From positions 1 through 57,846 of IMG/VR virus record IMGVR_UViG_3300009467_000016: 57,846 nucleotides of DNA. One strand, given 5' to 3'. Positions 1 to 6,724 of this stretch are shown here, piece after piece. The notes under the pieces are model-generated. The model saw nothing but the letters and a program-made list of their open reading frames with translations. It ran no database searches and was not told the origin of the DNA. A program made the position numbers and the translations under genes. Each line of letters opens with the position of its first letter. Positions within the stretch are counted from its first letter, which is position 1. This DNA is from a virus.

Positions 1-112
1 ACCACTAGACAATAAGTCTTGGTAAGCAGCTAGGCAATACCCTTGAACCTTTAAAGCACCGACAGGTACAGACTCTACAGCACCAGCACTACCCTGCTTC
101 TTATCGTCAGCC
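1..112. repeat. Terminal direct repeat, left copy (circular overlap)
   Basis: These 112 bases are identical to the last 112 bases of the window. The repeat lies inside thyX, whose reading frame continues correctly when the ends are joined after removing one copy. The simplest reading is that the sequence is a circular or circularly permuted genome with an assembly overlap. A true physical end inside an essential enzyme gene is less likely. Confidence 0.95.
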
Positions 113-456
113 CTACCACGCCATACATCAGGCTCATAGAACTCAGGCTTATCATCCACATACCTACGACTGATCTCATTCCAACGTAAAAACTTATGCT
201 TGACCAACTGCCTAGCTGCAAAGATAGGTGCCTTGACATGAAACGAAACAAAGGCATGACCAAAAGGTGACATGTGTCTGTGCTTGGCTAGGTACTTGAT
301 TAACTTCTTGTCAGGGTCATTGAGGATAGGTGTCATAGTCTCACCCACTATGCCCGATGTACCAAGTGCCTCACTCTTCTTACCAAAGCTAACACGTGCT
401 GCATTGACTACAGACAGGTCACTGCCCATGTGGTCTATGTATGTTACATCAATCAT
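1..456 (-). CDS. thyX: Flavin-dependent thymidylate synthase, N-terminal 152 residues (gene crosses the circular join)
   Basis: ThyX makes dTMP from dUMP using FAD and methylene-tetrahydrofolate, feeding phage DNA synthesis. The start ATG at 454-456 is preceded by GGATAAATAAG and lies 2 bp past the upstream stop codon. The segment shows the family signature around HKFLRWNEISRRYV, a variant of the ThyX RHRxxSxxxxSxRY motif with K-H-K in place of R-H-R, preceded by a KHRHMSPFGH segment. The frame leaves the window at base 1 and resumes at 57734, ending at 57522, for 222 residues in total, which is normal for the family. It is cotranscribed with the helicase that follows it across the join. Confidence 0.95.
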   Translation of the reverse strand, partial: MIDVTYIDHMGSDLSVVNAARVSFGKKSEALGTSGIVGETMTPILNDPDKKLIKYLAKHRHMSPFGHAFVSFHVKAPIFAARQLVKHKFLRWNEISRRYVDDKPEFYEPDVWRGRADDKKQGSAGAVESVPVGALKVQGYCLAAYQDLLSSG

Positions 457-457
457 C

Positions 458-838
458 TTATTTATCCTTTACGTAGTTCTCAACAAAGTGCGTAGCAGAC
501 TTAGACAGGTAAACTTTAACAGACCGCCAAGAAACCCTTCCCCCGTCTGGATTTATTTTAGAACTCCATTTGCCTGTCAACAAATAGTATCTAAAAGTTT
601 TGTCACCCTCTTGTATATATACGCAGCCATTACCCAATGTAACGTAGTCAATACCTGCGTCCAATATTTCTTTCATTATCTTTAGCCTCCGTAACTCTCT
701 CTGAGCCGCACCATCAGAATAATCTTTATCATATTTTCTTATCGCTTCAGCTTCAGCTAAAGGTATTTCTTTTTCTATCCATTTGTTTACAGTGTCAATA
801 TCTGCAGTAACTACACTATCTGTATTTTCATCACTCAT
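458..838 (-). CDS. Hypothetical protein, 126 aa
   Basis: I do not recognise this protein. It is soluble and charged, with an acidic N-terminus, a predicted helical middle (about residues 25-60, rich in Glu, Arg and Lys) and a C-terminal part rich in Tyr, Trp and Ser that may be beta-structured. Its ATG overlaps the stop of the Na/Pi-transporter-like gene (TAATG), and thyX follows 1 bp after its stop, so it is translationally coupled within the same operon. It may act with the transporter gene, but only the position suggests this. Confidence 0.75.
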   Translation of the reverse strand: MSDENTDSVVTADIDTVNKWIEKEIPLAEAEAIRKYDKDYSDGAAQRELRRLKIMKEILDAGIDYVTLGNGCVYIQEGDKTFRYYLLTGKWSSKINPDGGRVSWRSVKVYLSKSATHFVENYVKDK

Positions 839-1269
839 TAACCTACTCTCCCCACGTACTTAGCTATGTGATGTACAAATGGCAACAGACTTATCGCCAT
901 CAAAAGATTAACACCCGTATGCACCAAGGCAATACGTAACGTGTCACCCCTTGGCATACCGTCAGACACTAGCAGTCCTGCCAGCCAGATAGTCCCTGTA
1001 GTTCCTATGTTGGCACCTAAGACACATGCAATAGCAGCAGGTAGTGGTACTGCACCTGATGCTACCAAGGCAATGATGGCTGTGGTACTGAGGCTACTAC
1101 TCTGCCATGCCAAGGTCATAATGATACCACCAAAGAACATATAGATAGGGTTAGCCATGAACCATTGCAAGTGGTCTATGTTACCCATAGATTTCATGCC
1201 ACCACTAAACATCTTGAGGCCAATGTAAAAAACTACAAGACCAATGGCTGTATATACATAGTTGTTCAT
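838..1269 (-). CDS. Single-repeat Na/Pi-cotransporter-like membrane protein
   Basis: The 143-residue protein carries the hallmark of the Na+/phosphate cotransporter family (NptA/PF02690 type): QSSSLSTTAIIALVASGAV at about residues 56-74, followed by a Gly-Ala-Asn-Ile-Gly-Thr-Thr turn. It has about four hydrophobic segments. Full-length bacterial family members carry two inverted repeats, often with a PhoU domain, so this corresponds to one repeat only. It could work as a dual-topology homodimer, act on the host transporter, or be a degenerate remnant. It starts at an ATGA overlap with a 34-residue membrane protein. It is probably an auxiliary metabolic gene for phosphate uptake, which is inferred. 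Confidence 0.75.
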   Translation of the reverse strand: MNNYVYTAIGLVVFYIGLKMFSGGMKSMGNIDHLQWFMANPIYMFFGGIIMTLAWQSSSLSTTAIIALVASGAVPLPAAIACVLGANIGTTGTIWLAGLLVSDGMPRGDTLRIALVHTGVNLLMAISLLPFVHHIAKYVGRVG

Positions 1270-1370
1270 AACTCTACTACCCTCAACGCCCCAACCTCTA
1301 CACCAACTGAAAAGCCTACATAAAACGTAATCACTACCAAGATAGCTAACGGTATAATTCTGTGAGTCAC
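1266..1370 (-). CDS. Mini membrane protein, 34 aa, GTG start
   Basis: This small gene starts with GTG overlapping the stop of the preceding coiled-coil gene (GTGA) and ends in an ATGA overlap with the Na/Pi-like gene. The product begins MTHRIIPLAILVVITFY and is a single transmembrane helix with a short acidic tail. Being locked by overlaps on both sides argues that it is really translated. The function is unknown; it may be a helper subunit of the adjacent transporter-like protein or a lysis-type membrane peptide. Confidence 0.65.
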   Translation of the reverse strand: MTHRIIPLAILVVITFYVGFSVGVEVGALRVVEL

Positions 1371-1468
1371 GGTGCTGTGCCTTTCCAAATCTTTAGCTGT
1401 GCTTCAAGTTGCTCAATGCGTTTCTTTAACTCGCCAATCTCTCTAAGTAATTCCTCTCTAGCTTTCAT
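1367..1468 (-). CDS. Mini coiled-coil protein, 33 aa
   Basis: The product begins MKAREELLREIGELKKRI and continues as one amphipathic helix with a heptad pattern (Leu, Ile and Leu at a/d-like spacing), ending in WKGTAP. Its ATG lies within the last codons of the GIY-YIG-like gene (11-bp overlap), and its stop overlaps the next GTG. It is probably an oligomerising peptide. The partner is unknown, perhaps the membrane peptide encoded next. Confidence 0.65.
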   Translation of the reverse strand: MKAREELLREIGELKKRIEQLEAQLKIWKGTAP

Positions 1469-1994
1469 TTGCTACATCCTTTATTGTATTTATAGCTTGT
1501 TCATCAGTCATGCAGAACCACTCACCATTAATACTTTTATCCCAAGCCAAGGAAGCCTTAGTTGCAGCAATCTTGTGAGCCTTGACCTCTGCTTTATTGC
1601 GATCCTCAAAGTGTACAGAATGTATTAACTTGTAGTCTCGCATAGGTGAACTTGTTTGGTAGCTACTAAGCCTATCCTCTGCATCTACTGCCTTTCCTAT
1701 CTTCACCCAATCAGGCCATGCAGGGTTACGAATAGCGTAAACGTAGCCACTCTTTTGCTTTATGTCTTTCTCCAAGGCAGCAAAGGCTGCATCATCAAAG
1801 GACTTGTATCTCCCTGCTTTGTGTAAGGGATGATCAAATGATATATATTTACCGTTTACCCACATCCTACTTTTGTTATGTGATTGCTTACAGGTAGTAC
1901 ACCAGTACTTTTTTATCTTGGCTTGGCTTTCTAAAAAGTTCTCACCTACCTCTAACTTAACAGAACAATGAATACATTTTGCATCAGCTTTCAT
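1458..1994 (-). CDS. T5orf172/GIY-YIG-like protein with N-terminal Cys motifs
   Basis: The protein has 178 residues. The N-terminal third has two CxxC pairs (C7/C10 and C32/C35), suggesting a zinc ribbon. The C-terminal half reads GYVYAIRNPAWPDWVKIGKA, followed by R-L-x-x-Y-x-T-S-S-P. This is the arrangement of the T5 Orf172 / MUG113 branch of the GIY-YIG superfamily, known for DNA binding and sometimes nicking. AAAGGAG precedes the ATG. A role in DNA processing or mobility is possible; whether it is catalytic cannot be told here. Confidence 0.7.
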   Translation of the reverse strand: MKADAKCIHCSVKLEVGENFLESQAKIKKYWCTTCKQSHNKSRMWVNGKYISFDHPLHKAGRYKSFDDAAFAALEKDIKQKSGYVYAIRNPAWPDWVKIGKAVDAEDRLSSYQTSSPMRDYKLIHSVHFEDRNKAEVKAHKIAATKASLAWDKSINGEWFCMTDEQAINTIKDVANES

Positions 1995-2121
1995 CTTCTT
2001 TCTCTCCTTTGTGCTTCTTCTTACGAATGGCTGGACGTTTCTTATCAGGTATAACCTTGGGTCTGTACTTGGGGTTCATCAAATCCTTAGCCATAGGATT
2101 AGGTCTTCTCGTCTTGTCCAT
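1984..2121 (-). CDS. Small basic protein, 45 aa
   Basis: This short gene lies between the primase stop and the GIY-YIG-like start. It begins MDKTRRPNPMAKDLMNPKY, and the rest is dominated by Lys, Arg and Pro. The stop codon is 1 bp from its ATG, and its own stop lies inside the start region of the next gene. Short basic proteins with an AKDLMNPKYRPKV-like segment recur in T7-like marine phages. Nucleic-acid binding is likely but unproven. Met10 could be the true start. Confidence 0.7.
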   Translation of the reverse strand: MDKTRRPNPMAKDLMNPKYRPKVIPDKKRPAIRKKKHKGEKEDES

Positions 2122-2122
2122 G

Positions 2123-2881
2123 TCATAGGAACTCCTTCAACTGCTCAATGTCGGACTCTACACGATACTTTATGTCATCGTCAAGCCTTAATGCAATAGT
2201 GCCAACACCCGTCCATGCCTCTATCTCTTGTCTGAAACGCAAGGTCTTGTGTGCAGCATCAGGGTCTAACGCTACGATAACCTGAGAATAATTACCCAAC
2301 TGTTCCATATGTGCAACACTTAAAGACGTACCAAGGATAGCCATACCTGTAAAACCTAGCTTGGCTACAGTGATAGCACTGATAACATCCTCAACTACAA
2401 CCACAGTGTCACCTGTACCTGCAAGGAAGTAGTTAGCCTTGCCAGTGTAGCGCAACCACTTAGGTTCTGCACCAGCTAAAGCCCTACCTACAGCATCAAG
2501 CATCACCCCATTGTTAAAGATAGGAAACACTGCACGTCTATCCTTGAGGTCATACATCAAGCCTTGGTCATGTAAGTCCCACTTATCCCTGAACGCATCA
2601 AGACCACTACCACTAGGCACAACATACTCAGGTAGCACCATAGCCTCAACCTTGGGCTTAGGCTTGTCTTGCTCTATCTCTTGCATCCTAGCCTGTATGT
2701 CAGCAGCAGTCATACCTACAGTGTGAACGCCACTGATCTTACACCCTAGCTTGTAGCAGTTATACAAGACAGCACCGCCTGACTTGTTAGCTGTGAAGGT
2801 ATTCTTACCACCACAATCAGGGCAATCACCTCTTACAGTGTCGCCCTCCCCTAAGTCTAAGTCTTCTATGTACTTATCCAT
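2123..2881 (-). CDS. DNA primase with zinc finger and TOPRIM domain
   Basis: The protein lays RNA primers at the phage fork. A T7 gp4-like zinc-binding domain is visible with C20, C23, C42 and C47. The TOPRIM core follows: VVVVEDVISAI around residue 160 supplies the catalytic Glu, and VIVALDPDAA around residue 200 supplies the DxD motif. At 252 residues it is the primase half only. The helicase is a separate gene at 56.3-57.5 kb, unlike the fused T7 protein. Its start overlaps the stop of the recombinase gene (TAATG). Confidence 0.9.
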   Translation of the reverse strand: MDKYIEDLDLGEGDTVRGDCPDCGGKNTFTANKSGGAVLYNCYKLGCKISGVHTVGMTAADIQARMQEIEQDKPKPKVEAMVLPEYVVPSGSGLDAFRDKWDLHDQGLMYDLKDRRAVFPIFNNGVMLDAVGRALAGAEPKWLRYTGKANYFLAGTGDTVVVVEDVISAITVAKLGFTGMAILGTSLSVAHMEQLGNYSQVIVALDPDAAHKTLRFRQEIEAWTGVGTIALRLDDDIKYRVESDIEQLKEFL

Positions 2882-3807
2882 TATATCAAATCATCCTCTC
2901 TGTTGGATAGTGCCTTGGTAGCACCAGCCAATGTATTAACCAAGTAAGGCATCACACTCTGAGGGCTACTGTGTCCACTTACCTGCATGATACCCACAAC
3001 ATCAACGCCACGCTCCACCATCTGTGTGATAGCTGTACGGCGTAAGTCCATAGCTGTCAACTCCTTGGGTAAGCCAGCAGCCTCTTTGACGCTGTTAACT
3101 AATCCGCAAATCTCAACATCATCGTAGGGCGTGTATGCCCCAGCCCTAGCCCTAACTCTAGGGGCTACGTAGGGTAGGAACCCAAAGTCTTGCTTCTGTT
3201 GTCTAAGCATAGGCAGCAAGCCACCCTGTACAGGCAGGTGAACATCTTCACCACGTTTGCTTTGCTCTAGGTTTAGTACGCCTTTGTCTAAGTCTAATGC
3301 TCCCCACTCAAGTAAACGCATGTCACCGATACGCTGCGCCCAATGGAAAGCCATATGCACAATCAAGCCAATGCTGCGCCACTCCCAGTTGTTGTACGCT
3401 GTGTCAAGAAACTGTTTGACTTGAGGTGTAGTCCACTTGATCTTGCGGGGCTTGGCCTTGGCCCTTTGGATGAGCGACACAGGGTTTGATAGTAGTACCT
3501 CATGTCTTCTAGCTGTGTTAAGCACAATGCTTAGACAGGTAGCTATGTAGTTAGCTGCCCTTACACCGTGCTTAACTTGCCAGTAGTCGTAACCTACAGT
3601 CACATTAGAAAACTGTAGGTCTTTTAGTTTAATGTTACCTAAGAACTTACCACCTTGCACAGGGGTAACACAGGCAAACTCAAGGTTACGTTCATAGTCA
3701 TACTGTGACTTGCCACCCAAAGCTGAGAACTTAGGTGTACGCATATAGAAGTCACAGGCTTTGCGTATAGTGTGTGTACTTTTAAGTTCTTCTTGTTTAG
3801 GTGGCAT
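2881..3807 (-). CDS. Tyrosine recombinase (integrase-like)
   Basis: The 308-residue protein has a SAM-like N-terminal half and a catalytic C-terminal half. Visible active-site elements are the first Arg in QRIGDMRLLEW, Lys in LEQSKRGEDV, the box MDLRRT (R256), H279 in SGHSSP and the nucleophile Y288 in MPYL. The usual His of the HxxR box is Met253. It may integrate the phage or resolve genome multimers. No attP core matching a tRNA was seen beside it, so integration is not shown. The gene is flanked by a 29-residue membrane peptide and the primase. Confidence 0.9.
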   Translation of the reverse strand: MPPKQEELKSTHTIRKACDFYMRTPKFSALGGKSQYDYERNLEFACVTPVQGGKFLGNIKLKDLQFSNVTVGYDYWQVKHGVRAANYIATCLSIVLNTARRHEVLLSNPVSLIQRAKAKPRKIKWTTPQVKQFLDTAYNNWEWRSIGLIVHMAFHWAQRIGDMRLLEWGALDLDKGVLNLEQSKRGEDVHLPVQGGLLPMLRQQKQDFGFLPYVAPRVRARAGAYTPYDDVEICGLVNSVKEAAGLPKELTAMDLRRTAITQMVERGVDVVGIMQVSGHSSPQSVMPYLVNTLAGATKALSNREDDLI

Positions 3808-3808
3808 G

Positions 3809-3898
3809 TTACATCATCCCTATGGCTGCACTAACAAAAACGATAGTGATTAGTATGTAGAGTAGAAAGTCACCTACACGCTTAAAAAAGGGGTGCAT
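3809..3898 (-). CDS. Mini membrane protein, 29 aa
   Basis: A strong Shine-Dalgarno sequence (GGGGGAG) precedes this ATG by 4 nt. The product begins MHPFFKRVGDFLLYILI and is a single transmembrane helix with a short positive N-terminus, implying that end stays in the cytoplasm. It overlaps the end of the 63-residue gene upstream, and the recombinase ATG follows 1 bp after its stop. Its function is unknown. Confidence 0.6.
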   Translation of the reverse strand: MHPFFKRVGDFLLYILITIVFVSAAIGMM

Positions 3899-4073
3899 AT
3901 AGCTCCCCCTTAGTTATGCATTGATTAACTAGGTATAGCTCTGTGCTGAGTAGGTCAGCCCTGTGCATGTCACCCTCCCACTGTGACTCCTCTACTGCAT
4001 TCATCAACCTCTGCCGTTCTTCTGACAGAGGTGTGAGGTGTTCTAAGTTGTATTGATTGCTTGGCATGTCCAT
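3882..4073 (-). CDS. Hypothetical protein, 63 aa
   Basis: I do not recognise this protein. It is largely helical and acidic, with an ExxRxxLMNAVEESQ segment in its middle. GAGGGAG precedes the ATG. It is the first gene after palindrome copy 1 (4089-4112), only 15 bp from the start codon, so it probably shares the regulation of the early arm. Confidence 0.7.
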   Translation of the reverse strand: MDMPSNQYNLEHLTPLSEERQRLMNAVEESQWEGDMHRADLLSTELYLVNQCITKGELYAPLF

Positions 4074-4088
4074 TGGTTACTCCCTCAA

Positions 4089-4112
4089 TTAGTGTCGGAC
4101 AATCCGACGTTA
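4089..4112 (-). promoter_or_regulatory. Early-arm palindrome, copy 1
   Basis: The core GTCGGACAATCCGAC (4094-4108) is flanked by TTAGT and GTTA on the plus strand. The three central bases are CAA on the plus strand, the reverse of copies 2-4 and 7, while the flanks keep the same orientation. It lies between a stop codon at 4120 and the ATG at 4073. Confidence 0.85.
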
Positions 4113-4119
4113 TCAACTA

Positions 4120-4500
4120 TTACTTTACGCCACCAACACAGTTACGGCGCATAGTCCAACTAATGTTAATCTCTCCATCAGGATATGAAGTATATGCTTT
4201 CTCTAAGGCATCAACAGTCTCAAGTACTGTTTTCACCTTATCAGCCTCAGTCAGATCATCTGTATAATCAAAGTGCAAAGGCACTACAGCAATAGTATCC
4301 TCCCAATGGTCATGCTTGTAGTAATGCTCACTGCCATCAGCGTGTACTGTAGGGGATGGCATATAACCGTGCTTGTTAGGCTTGGTAGGTTTATCAATCT
4401 CAGTACGCCCATAGCAACTCTCAGTTACAGTAATGATTGCATCATGAAACGAGTAGGTCTGTATCTTGTACAGCATATCGTGTTGCATCTTGGTTCCCAT
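4120..4500 (-). CDS. Hypothetical protein, 126 aa
   Basis: The start chosen is the ATG at 4498-4500, which has GGAGACTACCA directly upstream. An earlier in-frame ATG at 4551 has no such site. The protein begins MGTKMQHDMLYKIQTYS and is rich in His, Tyr and acidic residues, with a region resembling a small alpha/beta domain. The function is unknown. The first 59 bp overlap the end of the methyltransferase gene in another frame. Confidence 0.75.
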   Translation of the reverse strand: MGTKMQHDMLYKIQTYSFHDAIITVTESCYGRTEIDKPTKPNKHGYMPSPTVHADGSEHYYKHDHWEDTIAVVPLHFDYTDDLTEADKVKTVLETVDALEKAYTSYPDGEINISWTMRRNCVGGVK

Positions 4501-5221
4501 TGGTAGTCTCCTTGTTTGTGTTAGCTGCCATAACAGCGATTGCAAAGCCACGTGGTGTGGCTGATCTGATGTTCTTAGTCTTAGCAGACTTACCGCCTAA
4601 CTTCAAGTGCTGTCGGCTGTGACCTGTCTCAGGCTCAACTGGAACCTTGGGAGGCATCACAAAGCCATTGCCTGTCCATAGGCAAGTCTTCTTAGGGTAG
4701 GCGTCACGGTCTGCAATGTAGTCAGGCCAACGTGGATGCCGTGCGTCATTCTTGGCAATGTAACCACCGTACTCGTAAGGGTGAAACGTATGGTCAGGCT
4801 TGCGCCATTTGGTAGCCAATACAGATACAGGGTTCTCAATGAAGTACGGGCAACCAAGATCATCAAACAGACCAGCACAATCAATGGCGTGTTGTGCAGC
4901 CCTCTGTTGAAACAATGGGTCAGCCTCTGCTTTCTTCTTAAACCACGCTGCCCCTGATACAGCCAGATCAGTACAAACAGGAAAGGCCATACCAAATGCT
5001 ACCTTGCGACCATAGAAACTAAAGAACATATTACTGTAAGTACTAAAGTCATGCAGGTCAGCATGTACATATCGTATTATGCCACCGCTATCAAAATGAT
5101 CTTTGACTACCTTATCTTTAGGATGCTGAATGTCAAAGGCATAGCAAATGTACCCTGCCTCTGCCCAAGGCTTGAGAGCCTCACCTGTGTAGTCGTACAG
5201 ACTGATTACGTGTTGTTTCAT
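4442..5221 (-). CDS. Putative DNA cytosine methyltransferase-like protein
   Basis: The 259-residue protein opens with ISLYDYTGEALKPWAEAGY, then AFDIQH, a Rossmann-type SAM-binding start. AFPVCTDLAVSGA occupies the place of the C5-methyltransferase Pro-Cys motif, FIENPVS resembles the ENV/ENP motif, and KKTCLWTGNGF lies near the end. This matches a phage group usually annotated as cytosine methyltransferase. It could protect or modify phage DNA, but the motifs diverge and activity is uncertain. The start is the ATG at 5221, overlapping the upstream TGA; the preceding GTG is less likely. Confidence 0.65.
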   Translation of the reverse strand: MKQHVISLYDYTGEALKPWAEAGYICYAFDIQHPKDKVVKDHFDSGGIIRYVHADLHDFSTYSNMFFSFYGRKVAFGMAFPVCTDLAVSGAAWFKKKAEADPLFQQRAAQHAIDCAGLFDDLGCPYFIENPVSVLATKWRKPDHTFHPYEYGGYIAKNDARHPRWPDYIADRDAYPKKTCLWTGNGFVMPPKVPVEPETGHSRQHLKLGGKSAKTKNIRSATPRGFAIAVMAANTNKETTNGNQDATRYAVQDTDLLVS

Positions 5222-5472
5222 CACGCTGCCTCAATCATTGCAAAGGGTACGTTGTAGATAGAACCACGCATACGCACCTGTGCTTTCTTTAAGTTAACTT
5301 TCTCAATGATACCTGCAGTACGCTTGGTCTTTTGTACTACCCAAACGTCCTGACCTACCTTGAGGCTAGCCCTACCCTTGAGGGTCTTTAAGTCATGCGC
5401 CAAGTCAATGATCTCATTGAGGTCAGCAGTGTCTAGTGCAAGCATAGCTTGTTTGATGTCAGTCAATTCCAT
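5221..5472 (-). CDS. Small KOW/SH3-like protein, 83 aa
   Basis: The N-terminal half is helical. The C-terminal half (LKVGQDVWVVQKTKR, then GIIEKVNLKKAQVRM) has the alternating pattern of a five-strand SH3-like barrel, as in KOW or Tudor folds that bind nucleic acid or protein. AGGAGACTACATC precedes the ATG. A sigma70-type promoter (5508-5536) lies just upstream, so this gene and the methyltransferase can be transcribed independently. Confidence 0.75.
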   Translation of the reverse strand: MELTDIKQAMLALDTADLNEIIDLAHDLKTLKGRASLKVGQDVWVVQKTKRTAGIIEKVNLKKAQVRMRGSIYNVPFAMIEAA

Positions 5473-5507
5473 GATGTAGTCTCCTATTAAAGAATGTCCC
5501 TGCCACC

Positions 5508-5536
5508 TGTATAGCAGCAGGGGTAGCCAAAGTCAA
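5508..5536 (-). promoter_or_regulatory. Sigma70-type promoter for the 83-aa gene and methyltransferase
   Basis: On the minus strand, TTGACT (5531-5536) is followed after 17 nt by TATACA (5508-5513) with an extended TGC in front. A CCCTGC/GCAGGG inverted repeat (arms 5498-5503 and 5517-5522) brackets the -10 box and could be an operator. Confidence 0.75.
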
Positions 5537-5539
5537 CAA

Positions 5540-5773
5540 TCAGCCAGCGAAGTGACGCAAGCGGCGAGGGTTAGCCACATGACGATTAGATATCTTCTCA
5601 AGATAAATAGTACGCTTGAAGATATGTAAGGCAGTCATGGTCTTGAGGTGCTGTACACTCAAGCCACGGCTCTTAACCTTACGCTTACGGACGATACCTT
5701 TCTTACCAAGGAAGTTAAACCGAAAACCACTGGTACGGTCATTGAGGGGCTTAGTGGCGATACATGCAAACAT
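5540..5773 (-). CDS. Small basic protein, 77 aa
   Basis: AAGGAGACTCTTC precedes the ATG at 5773. The product is strongly basic, with an RKRKVKSRGL stretch in the middle, and begins MFACIATKPLNDRTSGF. Nucleic-acid binding is plausible. It follows palindrome copy 2 by 27 bp. I cannot assign a family. Confidence 0.65.
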   Translation of the reverse strand: MFACIATKPLNDRTSGFRFNFLGKKGIVRKRKVKSRGLSVQHLKTMTALHIFKRTIYLEKISNRHVANPRRLRHFAG

Positions 5774-5800
5774 GAAGAGTCTCCTTATAGGTTTGCTTAG

Positions 5801-5825
5801 TTAGTGTCGGATTGTCCGACGTTAA
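5801..5825 (-). promoter_or_regulatory. Early-arm palindrome, copy 2
   Basis: The core GTCGGATTGTCCGAC lies at 5806-5820. On the minus strand the TAA of the flank (5822-5824) is the stop codon of the 60-residue gene upstream, so the element also closes a reading frame. Confidence 0.9.
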
Positions 5826-6004
5826 GTGTAGTCACCCTCGTAAGGGTCATAGTGATCAGGCTCAGAAGGAACGTAGGGTTCCTGTGAATACTTATAGTGC
5901 CACTCAGGGTGCTTGTCAATCAAGTCACCAATCTCAGTGTCGGCAGGGTTATACCCTATTACTTGGATGGTGCCGCACTCATCCCAAAAAATAGCTTCAA
6001 GCAT
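5822..6004 (-). CDS. Hypothetical acidic protein, 60 aa
   Basis: The favoured start is the second of two adjacent ATGs (6004), which has GGAG at 7 nt spacing; the first (6007) is only 4 nt away. The product starts MLEAIFWDECGTIQVIGY and ends in a Pro-, Asp- and Tyr-rich tail. The function is unknown. It overlaps the end of the 123-residue gene. Confidence 0.65.
   Translation of the reverse strand: MLEAIFWDECGTIQVIGYNPADTEIGDLIDKHPEWHYKYSQEPYVPSEPDHYDPYEGDYT
5891..5919 (-). promoter_or_regulatory. Sigma70-type promoter inside the 60-aa gene
   Basis: On the minus strand TTGACA (5914-5919), a 17-nt spacer and TATAAG (5891-5896). It would transcribe through palindrome copy 2, about 66 nt after the -10 box, into the 77-residue gene. 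Confidence 0.55.
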
Positions 6005-6368
6005 CATCAATCTCCACATTGAAGGTAGATATAAAAGGTTTACCTGTGTCACTGTGTAGTGCAAGGTAGGCTATGTCACTCTTATACAAAGGCTCATCGT
6101 CCTTGTCAACAAAGGTAGCAGCCTTGTAAGGATTGTACTTGGCAAGGTTGCCCCTATAGTTAAACAAGGGGATACGCTCTATGAGTTCACCCCTAGCGAA
6201 GGCGTGTACGTTCTTCTTACCCTCACGCAACACCCTAGCACGGCCAGCAGGTTGCACAACATAGGTCACATTCTTGAGCGTGGCGTTGCAAACATGTGCA
6301 ATCACCTTGCCCTTGTGCCGCATAGAGAAAACCTTCTTGTGCAAGTTAAAGTATATCTCAACTCTCAT
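5997..6368 (-). CDS. Conserved phage protein, 123 aa
   Basis: The product begins MRVEIYFNLHKKVFSMRHKG and has a basic N-terminal half with a beta-like pattern. Proteins with this opening are common in marine and cyanobacterial podoviruses and myoviruses but have no known role. GGGAG lies 7 nt before the ATG, inside the last codons of the preceding gene (11-bp overlap), so the two are translationally coupled. Confidence 0.8.
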   Translation of the reverse strand: MRVEIYFNLHKKVFSMRHKGKVIAHVCNATLKNVTYVVQPAGRARVLREGKKNVHAFARGELIERIPLFNYRGNLAKYNPYKAATFVDKDDEPLYKSDIAYLALHSDTGKPFISTFNVEIDDA

Positions 6369-6567
6369 CGTCTATCTCCCAAAACATTTCCTGCCAATCA
6401 AAGTCAGTATAACCTGACATTATAAACTCACGCTCAGAGGGTGAAGCATTAGGGAAAGCGTTCTGTGCTAACTCTCCCCGCTCCCATGATGCAATTTGTG
6501 CAGCGGTTACGTCAATCTCTTTGGTGGCAGTGTTACCTGTCAGGGGTGATGTTCTGGTGATCTTCAT
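6358..6567 (-). CDS. Conserved phage protein, 69 aa
   Basis: The product reads MKITRTSPLTGNTATKEIDV, then WERGELAQNAFPNASPSEREFIMSG with an internal break. This is a small family seen in many phages: a short strand region followed by a helix and a REFI box. Its function is not known. GGAGACTAATC precedes the ATG, and a strong promoter (6599-6627) lies about 32 bp upstream. Confidence 0.8.
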   Translation of the reverse strand: MKITRTSPLTGNTATKEIDVTAAQIASWERGELAQNAFPNASPSEREFIMSGYTDFDWQEMFWEIDDES

Positions 6568-6724
6568 GATTAGTCTCCATTTTAGTTGGTGTAATATTGT
6601 TATACCAGAAGCGGTTCTCTATGTCAAACAAAGTGAAACTTCTGGTGACTTCTCTTAACCATTTGCTACGCCAAGCTTTATCTGGACGCCTAGCGTAGCG
6701 GTCACGTTTATTTAGGTGAAGCAT
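6533..6724 (-). CDS. Possible small basic protein, 63 aa
   Basis: The reading frame starts at an ATG directly after the upstream stop (TAAATG) and opens MLHLNKRDRYARRPDKAWRS. No clear Shine-Dalgarno site is visible, a strong promoter lies inside it, and its last 12 codons overlap the next gene. It may be translated by termination-reinitiation from the preceding gene, or may not be a gene at all. Confidence 0.4.
   Translation of the reverse strand: MLHLNKRDRYARRPDKAWRSKWLREVTRSFTLFDIENRFWYNNITPTKMETNHEDHQNITPDR
6599..6627 (-). promoter_or_regulatory. Sigma70-type promoter
   Basis: On the minus strand TTGACA (6622-6627), 17-nt spacer, TATAAC (6599-6604) with an extended TGG. It lies within the 63-residue reading frame and points at the gene starting at 6567. 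Confidence 0.75.

Noticed and set aside
3809-4120. attP core next to the recombinase
   Set aside because: I found no tRNA 3'-end-like sequence or flanking arm-type repeats here or in other gaps.
4657-4995. 112-codon minus-strand frame inside the methyltransferase gene
   Set aside because: It lies in another frame of a recognisable enzyme and has no ribosome-binding site.
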